From the NCBI RefSeq assembly GCF_002878395.1, contig NC_061115.1, forward strand, positions 213,917,268-213,981,267: a stretch of 64,000 bases of DNA. The letters run 5' to 3'. The notes under the pieces are model-generated. The model made no database searches. It worked only from the letters and a program-made list of their open reading frames with translations, and had not been told where the DNA came from. The position numbers and the translations under genes were made by a program. Below are positions 24,420 through 35,534 of this stretch, one piece after another (positions within the stretch are counted from its first letter, which is position 1; each line of letters begins with the position of its first letter). Source of the DNA: Capsicum annuum. Taxonomy: Eukaryota > Streptophyta > Magnoliopsida > Solanales > Solanaceae.

Positions 24420-24900
24420 GCAATAATCTATCAAGAATATATGATAATTTATTATTGTAAACGTCAAGAACAAATTAAAAAAATTTAAAATTTACCTCAA
24501 ACTACAAGCATAGTTATCTCGTCAATCACAAATATTAGTAAGATTTCACCAAAAAACATGTCTCAATTGCCAATTGTTTTTCAAAAAGACATGATAATCT
24601 ATTATTGTAAATTTTAAGAACAAAGGTAGAATTTTATTGTCATTATTGTAAATTTCAAGAAAATACAAATCGCAAAAAAAAAACTTCTAAATCAGTAATT
24701 GCTTATCAAGAATGATGATAATTTGTTATTGTAAACATTAAGAATATACTAAAAATATTTCTAAACAAACTTACCTCAAATTACAAGTAAAAATTTATCT
24801 TTTCAATCATAAATACTATTAATTTCACAAGCAAATTTCCGTACATGTTTTTTCTTTTCTTTTTCTTTCCTACAATTTTGACTATCCTAAAATATAAATA
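24420..24900. repeat. Degenerate tandem repeat around TATCAAGAATATATGATAAT
   Basis: TATCAAGAAT..ATGATAATTT.TTATTGTAAA occurs near 24428, 24588 (partial) and 24704, each followed by AAGAACA or AAGAATA. A further copy lies left of the foldback element at 23158. The spacing of about 120-150 bp suggests an old tandem array split by the insertion. Confidence 0.6.
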
Positions 24901-25243
24901 TTTTTGTGACTCCTAAATATAGTCAAACTCCAAAATATATACGAGTAATAGTGTTTTTCTACTTCTACACGTTTTTCTTTTTCCTCCTTACAATTCTGAA
25001 GTAATTTTTTTTCACCATCAAAATTCAAAAATATAGATATTTTTGGAAACTTCTAAATATATGGTAGTTTTTTCTATTACCCATTTCTAAAAGGTTTTCT
25101 CTTTTTACAAAATCTTAAATATATGGTAGGTTTTCTATCACCCTTTCCTACAAATTTTTTTTCCTAGAAATTTTGACATTGTAACTTTTGTACAAAAAAT
25201 GTTTTTTAAAATGACATTGCAACGTATTTTATAATAAAAAGTT

Positions 25244-25586
25244 GAGATAATACCCAATAATCTCCCCTGAACTATATCCAAAAGGGCTATGTCACGCCTC
25301 AACTTAAAGGGGGTCCTATTACCCCCTGAACTAATTAAAAGTGGATTTTTCACCCCCTTAGTACCTATGTGGCACATACGTGGCACTTACGTGGCACAAC
25401 ACACTGAAGTGTCCACGTAGGCACGCGTGTGTGCCACGTATGTGCCACATAGGTACCGGGGGGGGGGGGGGGGGTTTGAAAATTCCACTTTTAATTAGTT
25501 CAGGGGGGGTAATAGGGACCCCTTTAAGTTGAGGTGTGACATAGCCCTTTTAGGTATAGTTCAGGGGGGAATTGGATATTTTCTCT
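25244..25586. mobile_element. Long-TIR foldback MITE, copy 2, with a G-run
   Basis: Same family as 18215-18542: GCCTCAACTTAAAGGGGG...CCCCCTGAACTAATTAAAAG and complement, central GTGCCACGTATGTGCCACAT. A run of more than 20 G at about 25459 replaces the expected CTAAGGGGG segment. Ends GAGATAATACCCAATAATC and complement. Confidence 0.87.
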
Positions 25587-25639
25587 AAAAAGTTAAAAAC
25601 ATGTAACCCAAATCTAATTCTTTTTTCTAATATTATTTT

Positions 25640-25850
25640 CCACATATTTCAGGACTCATATATATTTCTTACCATATATTACTAAGTTTCATCATATATA
25701 TTTTAGAAATTCTTAATTTAATAAAATAATAATTAAAAAAATAGTAAAAAGACCATTTTATCTAAAGCAGAGACTTTTGATAAAGGGCAAAAAGTTCAAA
25801 TAACATTTCTAAGGCCCTTCACACTTTTTAATTTAATATATATAATATTA
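25640..25850 (-). mobile_element. Helitron-like 5' fragment, inverted
   Basis: Reading the minus strand, AAAAAGTGTGAAGGGCCTTAG followed by TTTGAACTTTTTGCCC matches the 5' region of the copies at 18914 and 19191. The right side runs into AT dinucleotide repeats. Confidence 0.55.
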
Positions 25851-25965
25851 TATATATATAATATAATTATATTATATATATATATCATATATATATATAT
25901 ATATAATAATAATAACAATATATATATATATATGTATATATAGAGAGAGAGAGAGAGAGAGAAAT
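25838..25965. repeat. AT and GA microsatellites
   Basis: (TA)n with interruptions, then about 13 GA units (TATAGAGAGAG...) ending near 25962. Confidence 0.95.
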
Positions 25966-26167
25966 TATTATATTAAAGTGTGATACTTCATTAAAAATCT
26001 CCACAATAGATAAAATTATTTAATTTTAAATAATCAAACTTTATACGTGCGAGACATGTGCGATTAAGTTAGTTGATCTAAAAATATAAATTAGTGACAA
26101 TGAAGTTATTGCTAATAAATAATTACGACTAAATGTCTTTTTGACCAAATGAATGGATAGCATCTTA

Positions 26168-27285
26168 TCTTGCTATATTAGAAGAGGCAGTGCACCAAGT
26201 GATGCAGACATGTTTCCGTCGACATCCCTGTTTGTCACCTCTCTGCTTACTTCATAATTTTACTATATCATCCTTAATTAATTATTATATGATATTTAAG
26301 TATCTTGTTATATTAGTAGAGGCAGAGCACCTAGGTGATGCAGGCATGTCTCCGTCGACATCCCTGTTTGTCACCTGTCTATTTGCTCCATAATTTTACT
26401 ATATCATCCTTAATTAATTATTATATGACATTTAAATATTAAAAAATTAATAATATTTAATAAAAAGGTAAAATACAGATTTATGACATGTCTGCTTCAG
26501 TTGCTTCAATCGTAATTTTACTATATCACCTCTAATTAATTATTATAAGTCATCTAAATATTAAAAATTAATAATATTTAATAAGAGAAGATAAAATAGA
26601 CATAAAATAATAAATTACCACGCGATGTTTTGAATTAATATGACATCTTATATCAGGTCTACTTAAAACATTTTTCATAAGTATTTTTATAGCATCACTT
26701 CTAATTAGTTATTATGAGTCATTTAAGACATGCCTAATTAGCTACTTCAATCGTGGTATTTGATTGACGTCAAAACTATATCAGTGTCGATTAAATTGGA
26801 ATAAAAGAAACATTATTATAAATTACAATAATTAAAAAAACTAAATTATTTTTAAAATGTAATTGACTATCAACGCCACAAAAATTTAAACAGAGACATC
26901 ATTATAAATTAGCTAAAAGCTTAAAATAGTAAATTACAATGTCAAAAAGATATTATAAATTACAATAGTTAACAACTTAAAATATCTAAAACACAATTAA
27001 GCTGTTATAGATTTTAAATAATATATTATTTATAAATTACATAAAAAATACTATAAATTGCAATAGTTAATGACTTAAAATATTTTAAAAAATATTTAAT
27101 TTTCTATAAATTTCAAAAAAAAAACATAAAAATATGTTAATCACAATAATTAACAACTAAAAATAAATTAAAAATATAAAATATTTGATTGACTCTCGAA
27201 ATCTTATGGGCGTCATATTAACAACTTAAATTATCAACTAAATAAATGAAGGTTTTAATTATATAATAAAATTACACATAGTGTG
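26168..27285 (+). mobile_element. Helitron-family repeat (family 2), with duplicated 5' end
   Basis: Starts TCTTGCTATATTAGAAGAGG. The first 150 bp are repeated in tandem (second start near 26310, sharing CCGTCGACATCCCTGTTTGTC). The rest is colinear with 60870-61794, including the CTATCAA(T/C)GCCACAAAAATTT block. That second copy has a clear Helitron 3' end; this one breaks off near 27285, where another GCAGGCATGTCTCCGTCGAC start fragment follows. Confidence 0.55.
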
Positions 27286-27319
27286 AAAGCAGGCATGTCT
27301 CCGTCGACATCCCTGCTTG

Positions 27320-28330
27320 TTGTTGACACCTAATTTTTGTCCTCCACGACTAAATTTAATCCTAAGTTTTTTCGGTTTAAATAAAATTAAAATATTCATT
27401 TCATCCGAATAAAAACTTTTCAAAATATTTTTTGTACGTAATTTTTATCATAGTAGCGATTATATATTGTTGTGTTCAATTATACGAGATTATATAATTT
27501 GATAACTTAAATATTTATTCTATAGAATATCAAATTTTAATTAATGAATATTTGGAAAATAAATTTAAATGACTAAAATCTTGATTAAAATATAATTTAT
27601 TCTTGAAAATAATTTATGTGGAAAATATTTATTCGATTTTATTAAATCAAGAAACTCAGGATTAAACAAGGTATTAATTCGTATCGAATTTCAATTCGAT
27701 TTAACCAATTTTTAACTTTGATCACAATTTGAACTAAATTGGCCACAATTGCAATAAAATTGGCCAATTAACTTTTAATTTGGTCAAAATTTAAATAAAA
27801 TAGGCTGGATCATAATTGGAATTATTTTTTTTATATATAAACTTTAGTCTAATCAAAATTATTTTCTCTAAATAAATCTGAAGACTACCAATTTTTTAAT
27901 TTAATTAGGGTTATTTTAACCCAATTAAATCTAATTGGGTTATTTCAACTCCAATTAAATTTAATTGGGGTTATTAAATAGAAAAATTAACATAAATAAA
28001 CAACATAAGTTTCTAAACTTTAAAAAAAACCCCACTTCTAAAAAATTACTTAAATCCCAACATTTCATACTTTTTGGTAAAGTTGAGATACAAGTTAAAA
28101 CCTACAACTAAGAAATCGATTCTTTACCAAAAATAACTCATTTTCTCCTCTTTGTATGCCTTAATTCAAGCAACAGTTTCTATCCAACTCTTCCAACATT
28201 AGTGGCTACATTAACACCAAAATTTTGGTCATAATTTTATCCCACAATTTTCTCCTCTTCTTCTTCTTCTTCTTCACATTTTTTAATTAAGGTATTTTTT
28301 CTCCTAAATTTATCTTCACTTTCTTCTTAT
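27320..28330. other. Unassigned AT-rich DNA and promoter-like leader
   Basis: No coding signal. A (TTC)n tract at 28253-28275 and a T-rich leader precede the captured phospholipase D fragment. The left terminus of the Mutator-like unit at 28-30 kb probably lies near 27980-28030 but I could not pair it with a right end. Confidence 0.35.
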
Positions 28331-28335
28331 TATGT

Positions 28336-28560
28336 TCAATGATTTTTCTCAAAAATCAAATTAAACAACATCATATCCCTTTAGCTCACCCAATTGATTG
28401 TTTGGAGTTTCGTGTTAAAGATGATGATGTTTTTGGTGCTCGAGTTATGGGTAAAGCTACTATTTCGGCAAAAAAAATTGTCCATGTTGAGATTATTTTC
28501 GGCTGGTTTTCCTTTACTGATACTTCAGGTAAACCTTCTAATCCAATAATATTTTGTTGT
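28336..28560 (+). pseudogene. Captured phospholipase D C2-domain fragment
   Basis: An ORF from 28339 contains the distal strands of the C2 domain of plant PLD beta/gamma/delta: IPLAHPIDCLEFRVKDDDVF, GARVMGKATISA, then KKIVHVEII, GWFSF and a SGKP end. In PLD the C2 domain binds Ca2+ and phospholipid and targets the hydrolase to membranes. Here only about 60 C2 residues remain, followed by AT-rich sequence; no HKD catalytic motif exists. It sits about 350 bp upstream of a ULP-protease fragment in the same orientation, the arrangement expected of a Pack-MULE or ULP-MULE that captured host exons. Confidence 0.8.
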
Positions 28561-28779
28561 GCGAAACAAAAAATAAATTGAAACCTCCGACAAAGTCATA
28601 TCTGGAAAATATCTGGAACCTCCGACATGTTTAGATTTGGAAAATAATTGGCCGTGATACATATTTATATATGCGTGATACGTTTTTTCAATTTCTTGTA
28701 TATTTGATTCTTTTATTTTTTTATTTTTTCTATGTAGCAAATGTTTTGTAAGTATTATTTAAATTAACTCAACAATAGA

Positions 28780-28910
28780 TACATGTTTACAACCTTATAG
28801 ATACATGTATTTCAACCAAGATACATATTTATATTATCTTGTATCTATAATATTATGTTCATACTGTTTTTCTATATATTGTTCTGTGTTATTGTAGAGT
28901 TATTGCATCT
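28780..28910 (+). repeat. Dispersed repeat shared with 51145-51240
   Basis: GATACATGTATTTCAACCAAG and about 90 following bases recur almost unchanged near 51147. Both copies flank ULP-type coding remnants, so they are probably part of one element family. Confidence 0.8.
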
Positions 28911-28943
28911 AATGTTATTTTTTTAATTTGATGTTTTTTTTAG

Positions 28944-29290
28944 GTTTCATTCCGAGTGGAATATGTTACCGGGATAGCATAACAAGATAGTGAAACTTTG
29001 TAAGTATTACATTACCTTTTCATTGTTTTCATTATCTTATACAAGTATATTTGTATTTTTAATTCAATTAGTAATCGCTATGTAGGAATTGTAGTATATT
29101 TATAGCTGTTTGTGCCGAGTATCTGAGCGAGGGATTAGGCATTTCCTCATTGGGTATTGATTCTCAATACCATCGCATAAGATATGTCACTCGTTTGTGC
29201 AAATATGGCTTTATAAAGGAGGAGAAATGATACTTTAGTGAGAATGACGATCCACCAAGACCAAGGAGCAGCTTCACACACAAAAAAAAA
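28944..29290 (+). pseudogene. ULP/SENP-type cysteine protease (C48) C-terminal fragment, two exons
   Basis: Exon 28944-28999 reads FRVEYVTGIA, stop, QDSETL. An intron (GTAAGT at 29000, TGTAG at 29085) follows, then exon 29086 to about 29290: LNCSIFIAVCAEYLSEGLG...YHRIRYVTRLCKYG. In transposon-borne plant ULP proteins this is the segment around the catalytic cysteine (usually DCG.F); here it reads N-C-S. A TAA and a TGA interrupt the frame. ULP proteases remove SUMO; this remnant cannot, since the His/Asp part is missing. It lies downstream of the PLD fragment. Confidence 0.78.
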
Positions 29291-29299
29291 GTCTGTGCT

Positions 29300-30340
29300 T
29301 TGCATATTGAGTAGTTGTTTGCTTATTGGCTAATTGACTGTTATATAGTTTGATGATGTTAGTACATGTTGTTATTATTTTTTTTTAGATGTTTTTCAAC
29401 ATCATGGATTCTACCTTATCACCAATGATTGCCATATGGCTATTCCAGATTATGATATATTATTATTTTGTTGTACGTTTTTGTTACACTTTACAAAGTC
29501 ATCATATTTAACATTTTTTGTTACATTGTATTAGATACATATTTATAACTATACGTATAAAGTTTATTGAAACATATATAACTAAGTCCAGTAATGAAAG
29601 TAACTAACACAACATTACATTATGCAACATAACGATACATTGTACAATTAAATCTCATACTCAATCATAACATAATTTTCTTTTTCTTAATCTTTTTTTC
29701 TTTGCAAGACATTTTGTATCTAAATTGAATAACATCTTCGAGCTGAACGTAATTGTTCATAGCTTCATACTGTTTACAAAATATATTTTTCAATAGATAC
29801 AAATTTTTTACGATTGTATCAATTGTTAATTATGTAAAGATAGTCTTGTGCAATATATAAGCAATTTATCAATGAACGTTCAGATAAATCTTTTTATATC
29901 ATTTAGTTACTTTGAATTAAATATTGAATTCACAAATACATAAGAAAATCATTAAGCTTCTTAATATGAACATTTTTTTATTTTTCATTAGATATATTTT
30001 TTTATTTTTATATGTATCTAATGTTTTGTAATTATTATTCAAATTAACACAACAATAGATATATGTTACAAGCTTATAGATACATTTTCTCTTATTTTGA
30101 ATTACTGCTTCATTATTTATGAATTATATGTATGTTGTATTATTTAACATTTATTGATTTAAGCATATCAATAGATACATGGGGTTTGGGCCACAGGTGA
30201 CAAAAGAGTTTTAAAATGAGGTGTAGGTAACACAAGTCTTAATTATTAGGTGGAAGTGAAAATTACTTTATTATGGATTAAGAAAGTTGGGGGAGTTTGA
30301 AAATAACCCACAAGTTTTTAAATTTATACTTTGATCCAAA
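29300..30340. other. AT-rich spacer with dispersed AGATACAT motifs
   Basis: No coding content. AGATACAT and TGTATC words recur at irregular spacing (28780-30180). A promoter-like TATATAACGAAAAAC near 30350 with a CT-rich leader follows, suited to the transposase gene downstream. Confidence 0.5.
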
Positions 30341-30719
30341 TGTTAGCCTATATAACGAAAAACGGAGGGAAAAAAAGCGTCTTTCTCTCTCTTCTCACCC
30401 TTTGTTGATTTCTCTCTCTTAGCGATTTTTATTGTTCATTGTTGCTGCTGTTTCATTCATCATCTTCTGCTTTATTATCATCATCTTCTACTTCATTATC
30501 ATCTTCATCTTGTTCTTGTTGACCATTTGTTGCTGTTGTTGCTATTTGACCAATTTCTTAAGTCAAATTTTGTTTCTAACATCACTTTCCACTTTGGCAT
30601 TACTTCATAGGAGACGTTGGTAAGTCAAATTATGATTTTTAGTTGAATTTTTCATCTGGGTAACTGCTATTGTGTTTTTAGTTTCCAACAATGGATAAAA
30701 CCCAATCATGAATCCAACA

Positions 30720-31165
30720 TAAAATCCATCTGTTTAAACAGATAAATCATCTGCTGCGACAGATGAGACATCTGTTTCAAAAGAAAACTGATATGTTGGA
30801 TACATGTTTAAACAGATGGCTCATCTATTGCAATATTTGACATATATGTTGCAACAGATTAGTTACCTATTGCAACAGAACCTGAACACAATTCCAACAT
30901 AGGTTACAATAGATTAATAACTTGTTGCATTAAGTAAGTCATCTGTCGCAACAGGTTAATTATCTGTTACAACTATCACTTATCTGTTGGAATCAACTTC
31001 AAAGGTGATTTAGTTATAACATCAATTCCAATAGGCGATTCATCTGTTGCAACAGATATTCAGACCTGTAACATGAATCCCAACAGGTAAGAATCTGTTG
31101 TGACTCATCACTTATCTTTTGCAACAGATAACACATCTGTTGGGATTCATTCACGGCAATATGAA
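30720..31165. repeat. Palindromic CATCTGTTGCAACAGATG repeat cluster 1
   Basis: About 18 partial copies of the 9-mer CAACAGATG or its complement, alternating in orientation and 15-35 bp apart, directly upstream of the transposase start at 31213. Confidence 0.9.
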
Positions 31166-31212
31166 ATCACTATCAACTTTTTTTAACAAATGACTTTATT
31201 TGGGTACCACTA

Positions 31213-33475
31213 ATGGAGGGATTAATAACAATAGGGGTGGATTGTCATGGTCATTGGGTCGAGAAAAGCAATCAATATGTATGGCGTTGGAAGAAGGGTG
31301 AAATGCCAGAGACAATAGCTATAACAGTCCAAAGTGATGTTTCGTATAATGATTTTGTGAACTTAATCATCAGCTTTTGTGGACTGAATTGTCAACCGAA
31401 AGAATTCGCCATCAGCTACATGCACAGCTCCTTTGAAAATCAGAGGGTACTGCCTTTTAAGATAATCGATCAGGTTCGGTTGCGTTCTTATCTAAGTGAT
31501 TCAACCAAGATGGTGTTAATGGTGTACATGGTTGAAAAGACAAGAGAGAATGAGAACCAGAACGTAGAAGAAGAAGAAAAAAAAAAGAATTCTTTGATGA
31601 TAAGTTGGATGATCTAGACATGAATATTCCAAATGATGATCAAACACCTATGCCCGTTGATGCGACCAATACGATGTGCAGTTCTTCCCAATCGACACAA
31701 TCTGGAAATCTTCAAGATGACGGGACCGGCTTTTTTATTGGAATGTCATTCAAGGACAAGAATGAACTATCTAACACTTTGTTTATTCCTTGCGTGAAAA
31801 AAGATTTCAGAATAAAGAAGGTGATTAATTCGAGCAGTGTCTTTTGCTTCAAATGTGCTAATTCGAACTGCAAGTGGTGGTTGAGAGTAGTGAAGTACAC
31901 AAGTTCTGATAGATTCATCATTCATAAACATGAAAAACATCACACATGTGGTTCAGAGCAATCTCGGGACAAAATCCTCACGCCACGGCAAAGGTCCTCG
32001 GTGAATATTTCAGGAGTAGTTCGCCGATGGCAAAGGCCCTTCAACAAGGCTTATGGCCAATCAAATCCTTACGGATTTGGGTGCCCTGGTCAGTTATTGG
32101 AAGATATATACGGCCATGGGGATTGCCAAGGACCTGGTTCGGGGGACACTCGAGCATGGGTATGAAGTCTTGGATGCTTACCGTTACATGATTAAGTCCA
32201 CAAATCCCGAAAGTAAGACGGCATTGCATCTGGATGAAAACGGAAGGTTCAAGTACTTTTTTGTATCCTATGGTGCTTGAATTCAAGGTTTTCGACATTT
32301 GATAAAAGGCATAGCCGTCGACGGTACCTTCTTGAGGAGCAGGTATAATGGAGTTCTGCTAGCGGCGGTGGTGTAGGATACGGAGAATCACATCTTTCCT
32401 GTCGCTTTTTGTGTAGCGAACAGGGAATGTGATGCCTCTTATGGTTTTTTTTTAAACAACTGCGACGCTGTGTCGAAGATACCGAAGAGTTGTGTTTTGT
32501 ATCGAATAGGCATCCAATATTCCAAAGATGGGTTCACTTTTCTTCACTTCAACTTACTTTAGTTGTTGCATCAGGCATCTTGGAGAGAACATTCGAAACA
32601 ACTATCATAACGAAAGGGTCGTCACCCTTTTTTATAGAGCAGCTAAAGCATATAGTAGAGAGGAGTTTTTAGAACATAGAGATAGAGCCGGGCATTCTGT
32701 CCAGCAAATAGGTACATTCTTATGAATTTAATGTCTTGTTTGATTCTTAGAACATTCGTACTAAGTGATTTTTTTCTATAGGTACAATATTATGACATCA
32801 AACATAGCTGAATCGGTGAATTCATTGTTTGGCGATGAAAGAGAATTTCCCATCAAGGCTATATTTGAAAAAATAAGCGAGAAATATAGCGATTTTTTTA
32901 AAGAAAGGCATGTGCAGTTCAAGTGCCCAGAAAAAAGAACCAGATTTGTTCTCGAAATCGAAAAGAAAATATCAACGAACATCAGTTTGGGGAATAGTTT
33001 ATTCTCTCATAAAATAGCAGATTACAAATTTTGTATCACCGGTCATGGTGATGCTGCCACGGTCTATCTTCAAACAAGATCTTGTACGTGTAGAGTTTTT
33101 GACTTGGACAAAATACCTTTTCCACATGCTATGGAAGCCCTCGAGCTCAATACGGCCATAAATATGAACCTGAAGTTTACGATCACTCCTCTCAATATTA
33201 TTCGGTGGAAAAATATGAAATGGCATATAGTGGGCATATTAATCCGGTGTCTTCTGAAGAATCTTGGGTTGTTCCAGTAGAGCTTATGGAGATATTAATA
33301 CCTCCTCCATATATTGACTCGAGCACTATCAAACTGGGAAGAAAGCCATATAAAAGGAGGCGTGGAGTTCGAGAATTATTTTTATTAAGAAGAAACAAGT
33401 GCTCCATATGTAAGTGCGCTGGCCACAAAAGAACTACATGCCCAAATCATAATCCATCATGATCGTTGCAATTGC
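31213..33475 (+). pseudogene. MURA-like Mutator transposase, inactivated
   Basis: Domains in order: an acidic-ended N-terminal domain (31213-31590), a zinc/WRKY-like DNA-binding block (CANSNCKWWLRVV near 31855, ending HTC near 31945), the MULE domain with the first catalytic Asp in VDGTF (32320), then CIRHLGENIRNNYHNERVV near 32570, NIMTSNIAESVNSLFGDERE after an intron, a SWIM-type finger and a CCHC knuckle (CSICKCAGHKRTTC, about 33403-33444). It is broken by a frameshift in an A-run near 31578, shifts near 31955, 32045, 32450 and 32560, and stops at 32278 and 32370. The second acidic residue of the DDE triad (S-D-R) is Asn at 32505, and the second-last SWIM ligand is Phe at 33119. It would have bound and cut the MULE termini; now inactive. 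Confidence 0.9.
32717..32783 (+). other. Transposase intron
   Basis: GGTACATTC after QQI and TTTTTCTATAG before GTACAATATTATGAC bracket a short AT-rich intron; the protein continues as YNIMTSN on the far side. Confidence 0.6.
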
Positions 33476-33479
33476 AGAA

Positions 33480-34047
33480 ACTTGTGTTGTTGTTTGTTTG
33501 TTTGTTAATTTATTGTGGACTTTTATATATTTAACTCATTGTTGTGAACCTAATGTTATCATTTATTATATATAAAATGTCTTTTTTTTTAAATAACTTG
33601 TGCATCAATAAAATGAGGCAAAGCATGAACTTAAATAATACAGCAGACCACAATTATTCTCAATAGTTGCACAAACAACTGGAATGTTTTCCTCCAACAG
33701 ATGAAAATCTGTCAAAACAGATGGATATTCTGTTGAAACCAAACACATGACCAATCGATTCCAACTATTGAAAGAACTCAAAAGCCAAAATTGCTAGTGC
33801 TACTGGATTCAACATTGCCTCCACCCGTCGACATATTAATATGTATTAGATTAGAAGAAAATAGAATAAAATTGAATAGGGATTAAAACGCTAAAGTCTG
33901 ACTAAAAGTAAATTTTTCATTAAATGAAAAATAAAATACATTAGGTATAGATCCAATATAGAAAAATTAAAATACATACGCTAAAAGAAAAAACACATTC
34001 TAATTATTATTATTATCATCATCATTAATGACAGCCGGCCAATCAAC
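33480..34047. other. Transposase 3' flank with a small palindromic-repeat cluster
   Basis: T-rich 3' UTR-like DNA. CAACAGATG-type words cluster at 33695-33770. A (TTA/TCA)n stretch lies at 34000-34026. No coding content seen. Confidence 0.6.
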
Positions 34048-34197
34048 TCACAGCAGCAGGGCTCTCATCAACCTCTGCATCTCTCTGAACATTGTCGCTC
34101 TCATAGCGACCAACTCGCTCTGCAGGTCATTAACCTGCCTTTGAAGTTCCCGCACTGTGTCGCGTCGAATAACAATGTCCAAAAAAGGATCAGCCAT
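34048..34197 (-). CDS. Small coiled-coil protein convergent to the transposase
   Basis: 49 codons from the ATG at 34197: a short acidic start (MADPFLDIV), then a leucine-heptad coiled coil (RELQRQVNDLQSELVAM, EMQRLMRALL). An in-frame ATG 19 codons upstream (34254) would add a hydrophobic leader of doubtful value. Base composition is clearly higher in GC than the surroundings, supporting coding. Position and orientation, tail-to-tail with the transposase, recall the second gene of MuDR-type elements; there is no sequence resemblance to MURB that I can claim. Confidence 0.5.
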   Translation of the reverse strand: MADPFLDIVIRRDTVRELQRQVNDLQSELVAMRATMFREMQRLMRALLL

Positions 34198-34569
34198 ATC
34201 TAGAACACACATGAATGGACAAATGTAAAGAAAAATGTTCACAATGTAATACAACGTATACGACCAACTGGTAAATTTACACCAGAAAAAAACTTACCTC
34301 AACGAGAAAGGAATATGCTCTTTGAAGAGAAGTGGTTGAAGATGTCACACGAAAGGAAAAAATACAAGAAATAAATAGAGTTGAATGAAGATTGAGGGAC
34401 CTATAATATAATCTGGACGTGTCAGGCCAAAAGGCAGGACTGTTCAGCTCCATTGTATTAATTACATTCAAACTAGTGGCATTTTGTTTTCTGTGAAAAG
34501 TCGCAACTTTTTTTTTTACACTAATTACTTCTTACCTTTTCATAGAGGTTTAAGACTCGATAAAAGCTG

Positions 34570-34860
34570 TTATTATTGAGTTGTTGCAACAGATCGTTCA
34601 GCATTTTTAACAAATTTAGCATCTGTTACAACATATTGAATGTGCAACAGACGGCTGTCAAAACAAATTTACCATCCGTTGCAATAGATGGTTTGTATAT
34701 ACAACAAATAAGACATCTGATGCAATTTATGTATTATCTATTGCAACAGATGGACTGTATGTATAAGTTGGAGGAGATGTTTTGATATCTTCTGACAGCT
34801 GATTCATTAGTTTCAATTTCAACAGATGGAGTATTTGATTCATTAGCTGTTTTGAATGTG
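34570..34860. repeat. Palindromic repeat cluster 2
   Basis: GTTGCAACAGAT, CATCTGTTACAAC and variants, about 12 copies in both orientations. Confidence 0.85.
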
Positions 34861-34894
34861 TGAGATAAAATGTCTTCACCTCTTTTTAATAGTC

Positions 34895-35133
34895 CCTCCA
34901 TTACATATTAGTTGGGCCCCATGGACTTGGCACACCAATTAATAAAAATATAAATTAGGTGATTGTTTTACCAAATTGGCCTTATTAATTATGATTAAAA
35001 AGTACAAATGTGAATAATATACTTTATGTAGTCATTTAATAATAGGGGTAATCTTGAAAGAATATAATAAAATTCTCTTGATTTTATAAATAGGAAAACT
35101 AAATTGAAACAAACATATTTAGAAAGAAGTAAT
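34895..35133. mobile_element. Stowaway-like MITE
   Basis: TAGTCCCTCCATTACATATT at 34895 matches the common left end of plant Stowaway elements; the right end ...ATATTTAGAAAGAAGTA at 35133 is a weak complement, with TA at both borders. It separates two palindromic-repeat clusters. Confidence 0.5.
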
Positions 35134-35159
35134 CACATGCGTGCAGATTAATTAAGAAA

Positions 35160-35315
35160 AAGTCAGGTCTATCGCAACAGATTTACCATCAGTTGCAACA
35201 TATAAATTATCTGTTGCGACAGATGGACCATATGTTCGGAGGAGATGTTTTGATTTCTTCCAACAGCTGATTCATCAGTTGCAACAGATGGAGATTTCGA
35301 TTCATCAGCTGTTTT
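35160..35315. repeat. Palindromic repeat cluster 3
   Basis: About 8 copies. The TTTTGATTTCTTCCAACAGCTG block repeats one seen near 34780, so a larger unit has been duplicated around the MITE. Confidence 0.85.
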
Positions 35316-35534
35316 GAATGTGTTAAGATAAAAAGTCACGACTCTTCACTCCTCCATTTTAATAGTCATCACATTCGTGCAGATGAATAAACAACACTGA
35401 CATGTCCTGATGGGGTAGGAAGAATAAGGTGTGTGCAATGGATCCCATTTTCATGCATGTGAGTTATGTATATTATTGATCAGGCTACCGTGAAGACACA
35501 TAAAGTGCAATGATTTTGTGAATGCAGTTTTTTA

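Noticed and set aside
27980..30330. Terminal inverted repeats for a MULE around the PLD/ULP fragments
   Set aside because: The ends near 27990 and 30310 are only vaguely complementary and no 9-bp duplication was found.
30350..30623. 63-residue hydrophobic frame at 30432
   Set aside because: Driven by CTT/CAT/ATC-rich leader sequence upstream of the transposase; no conserved feature.
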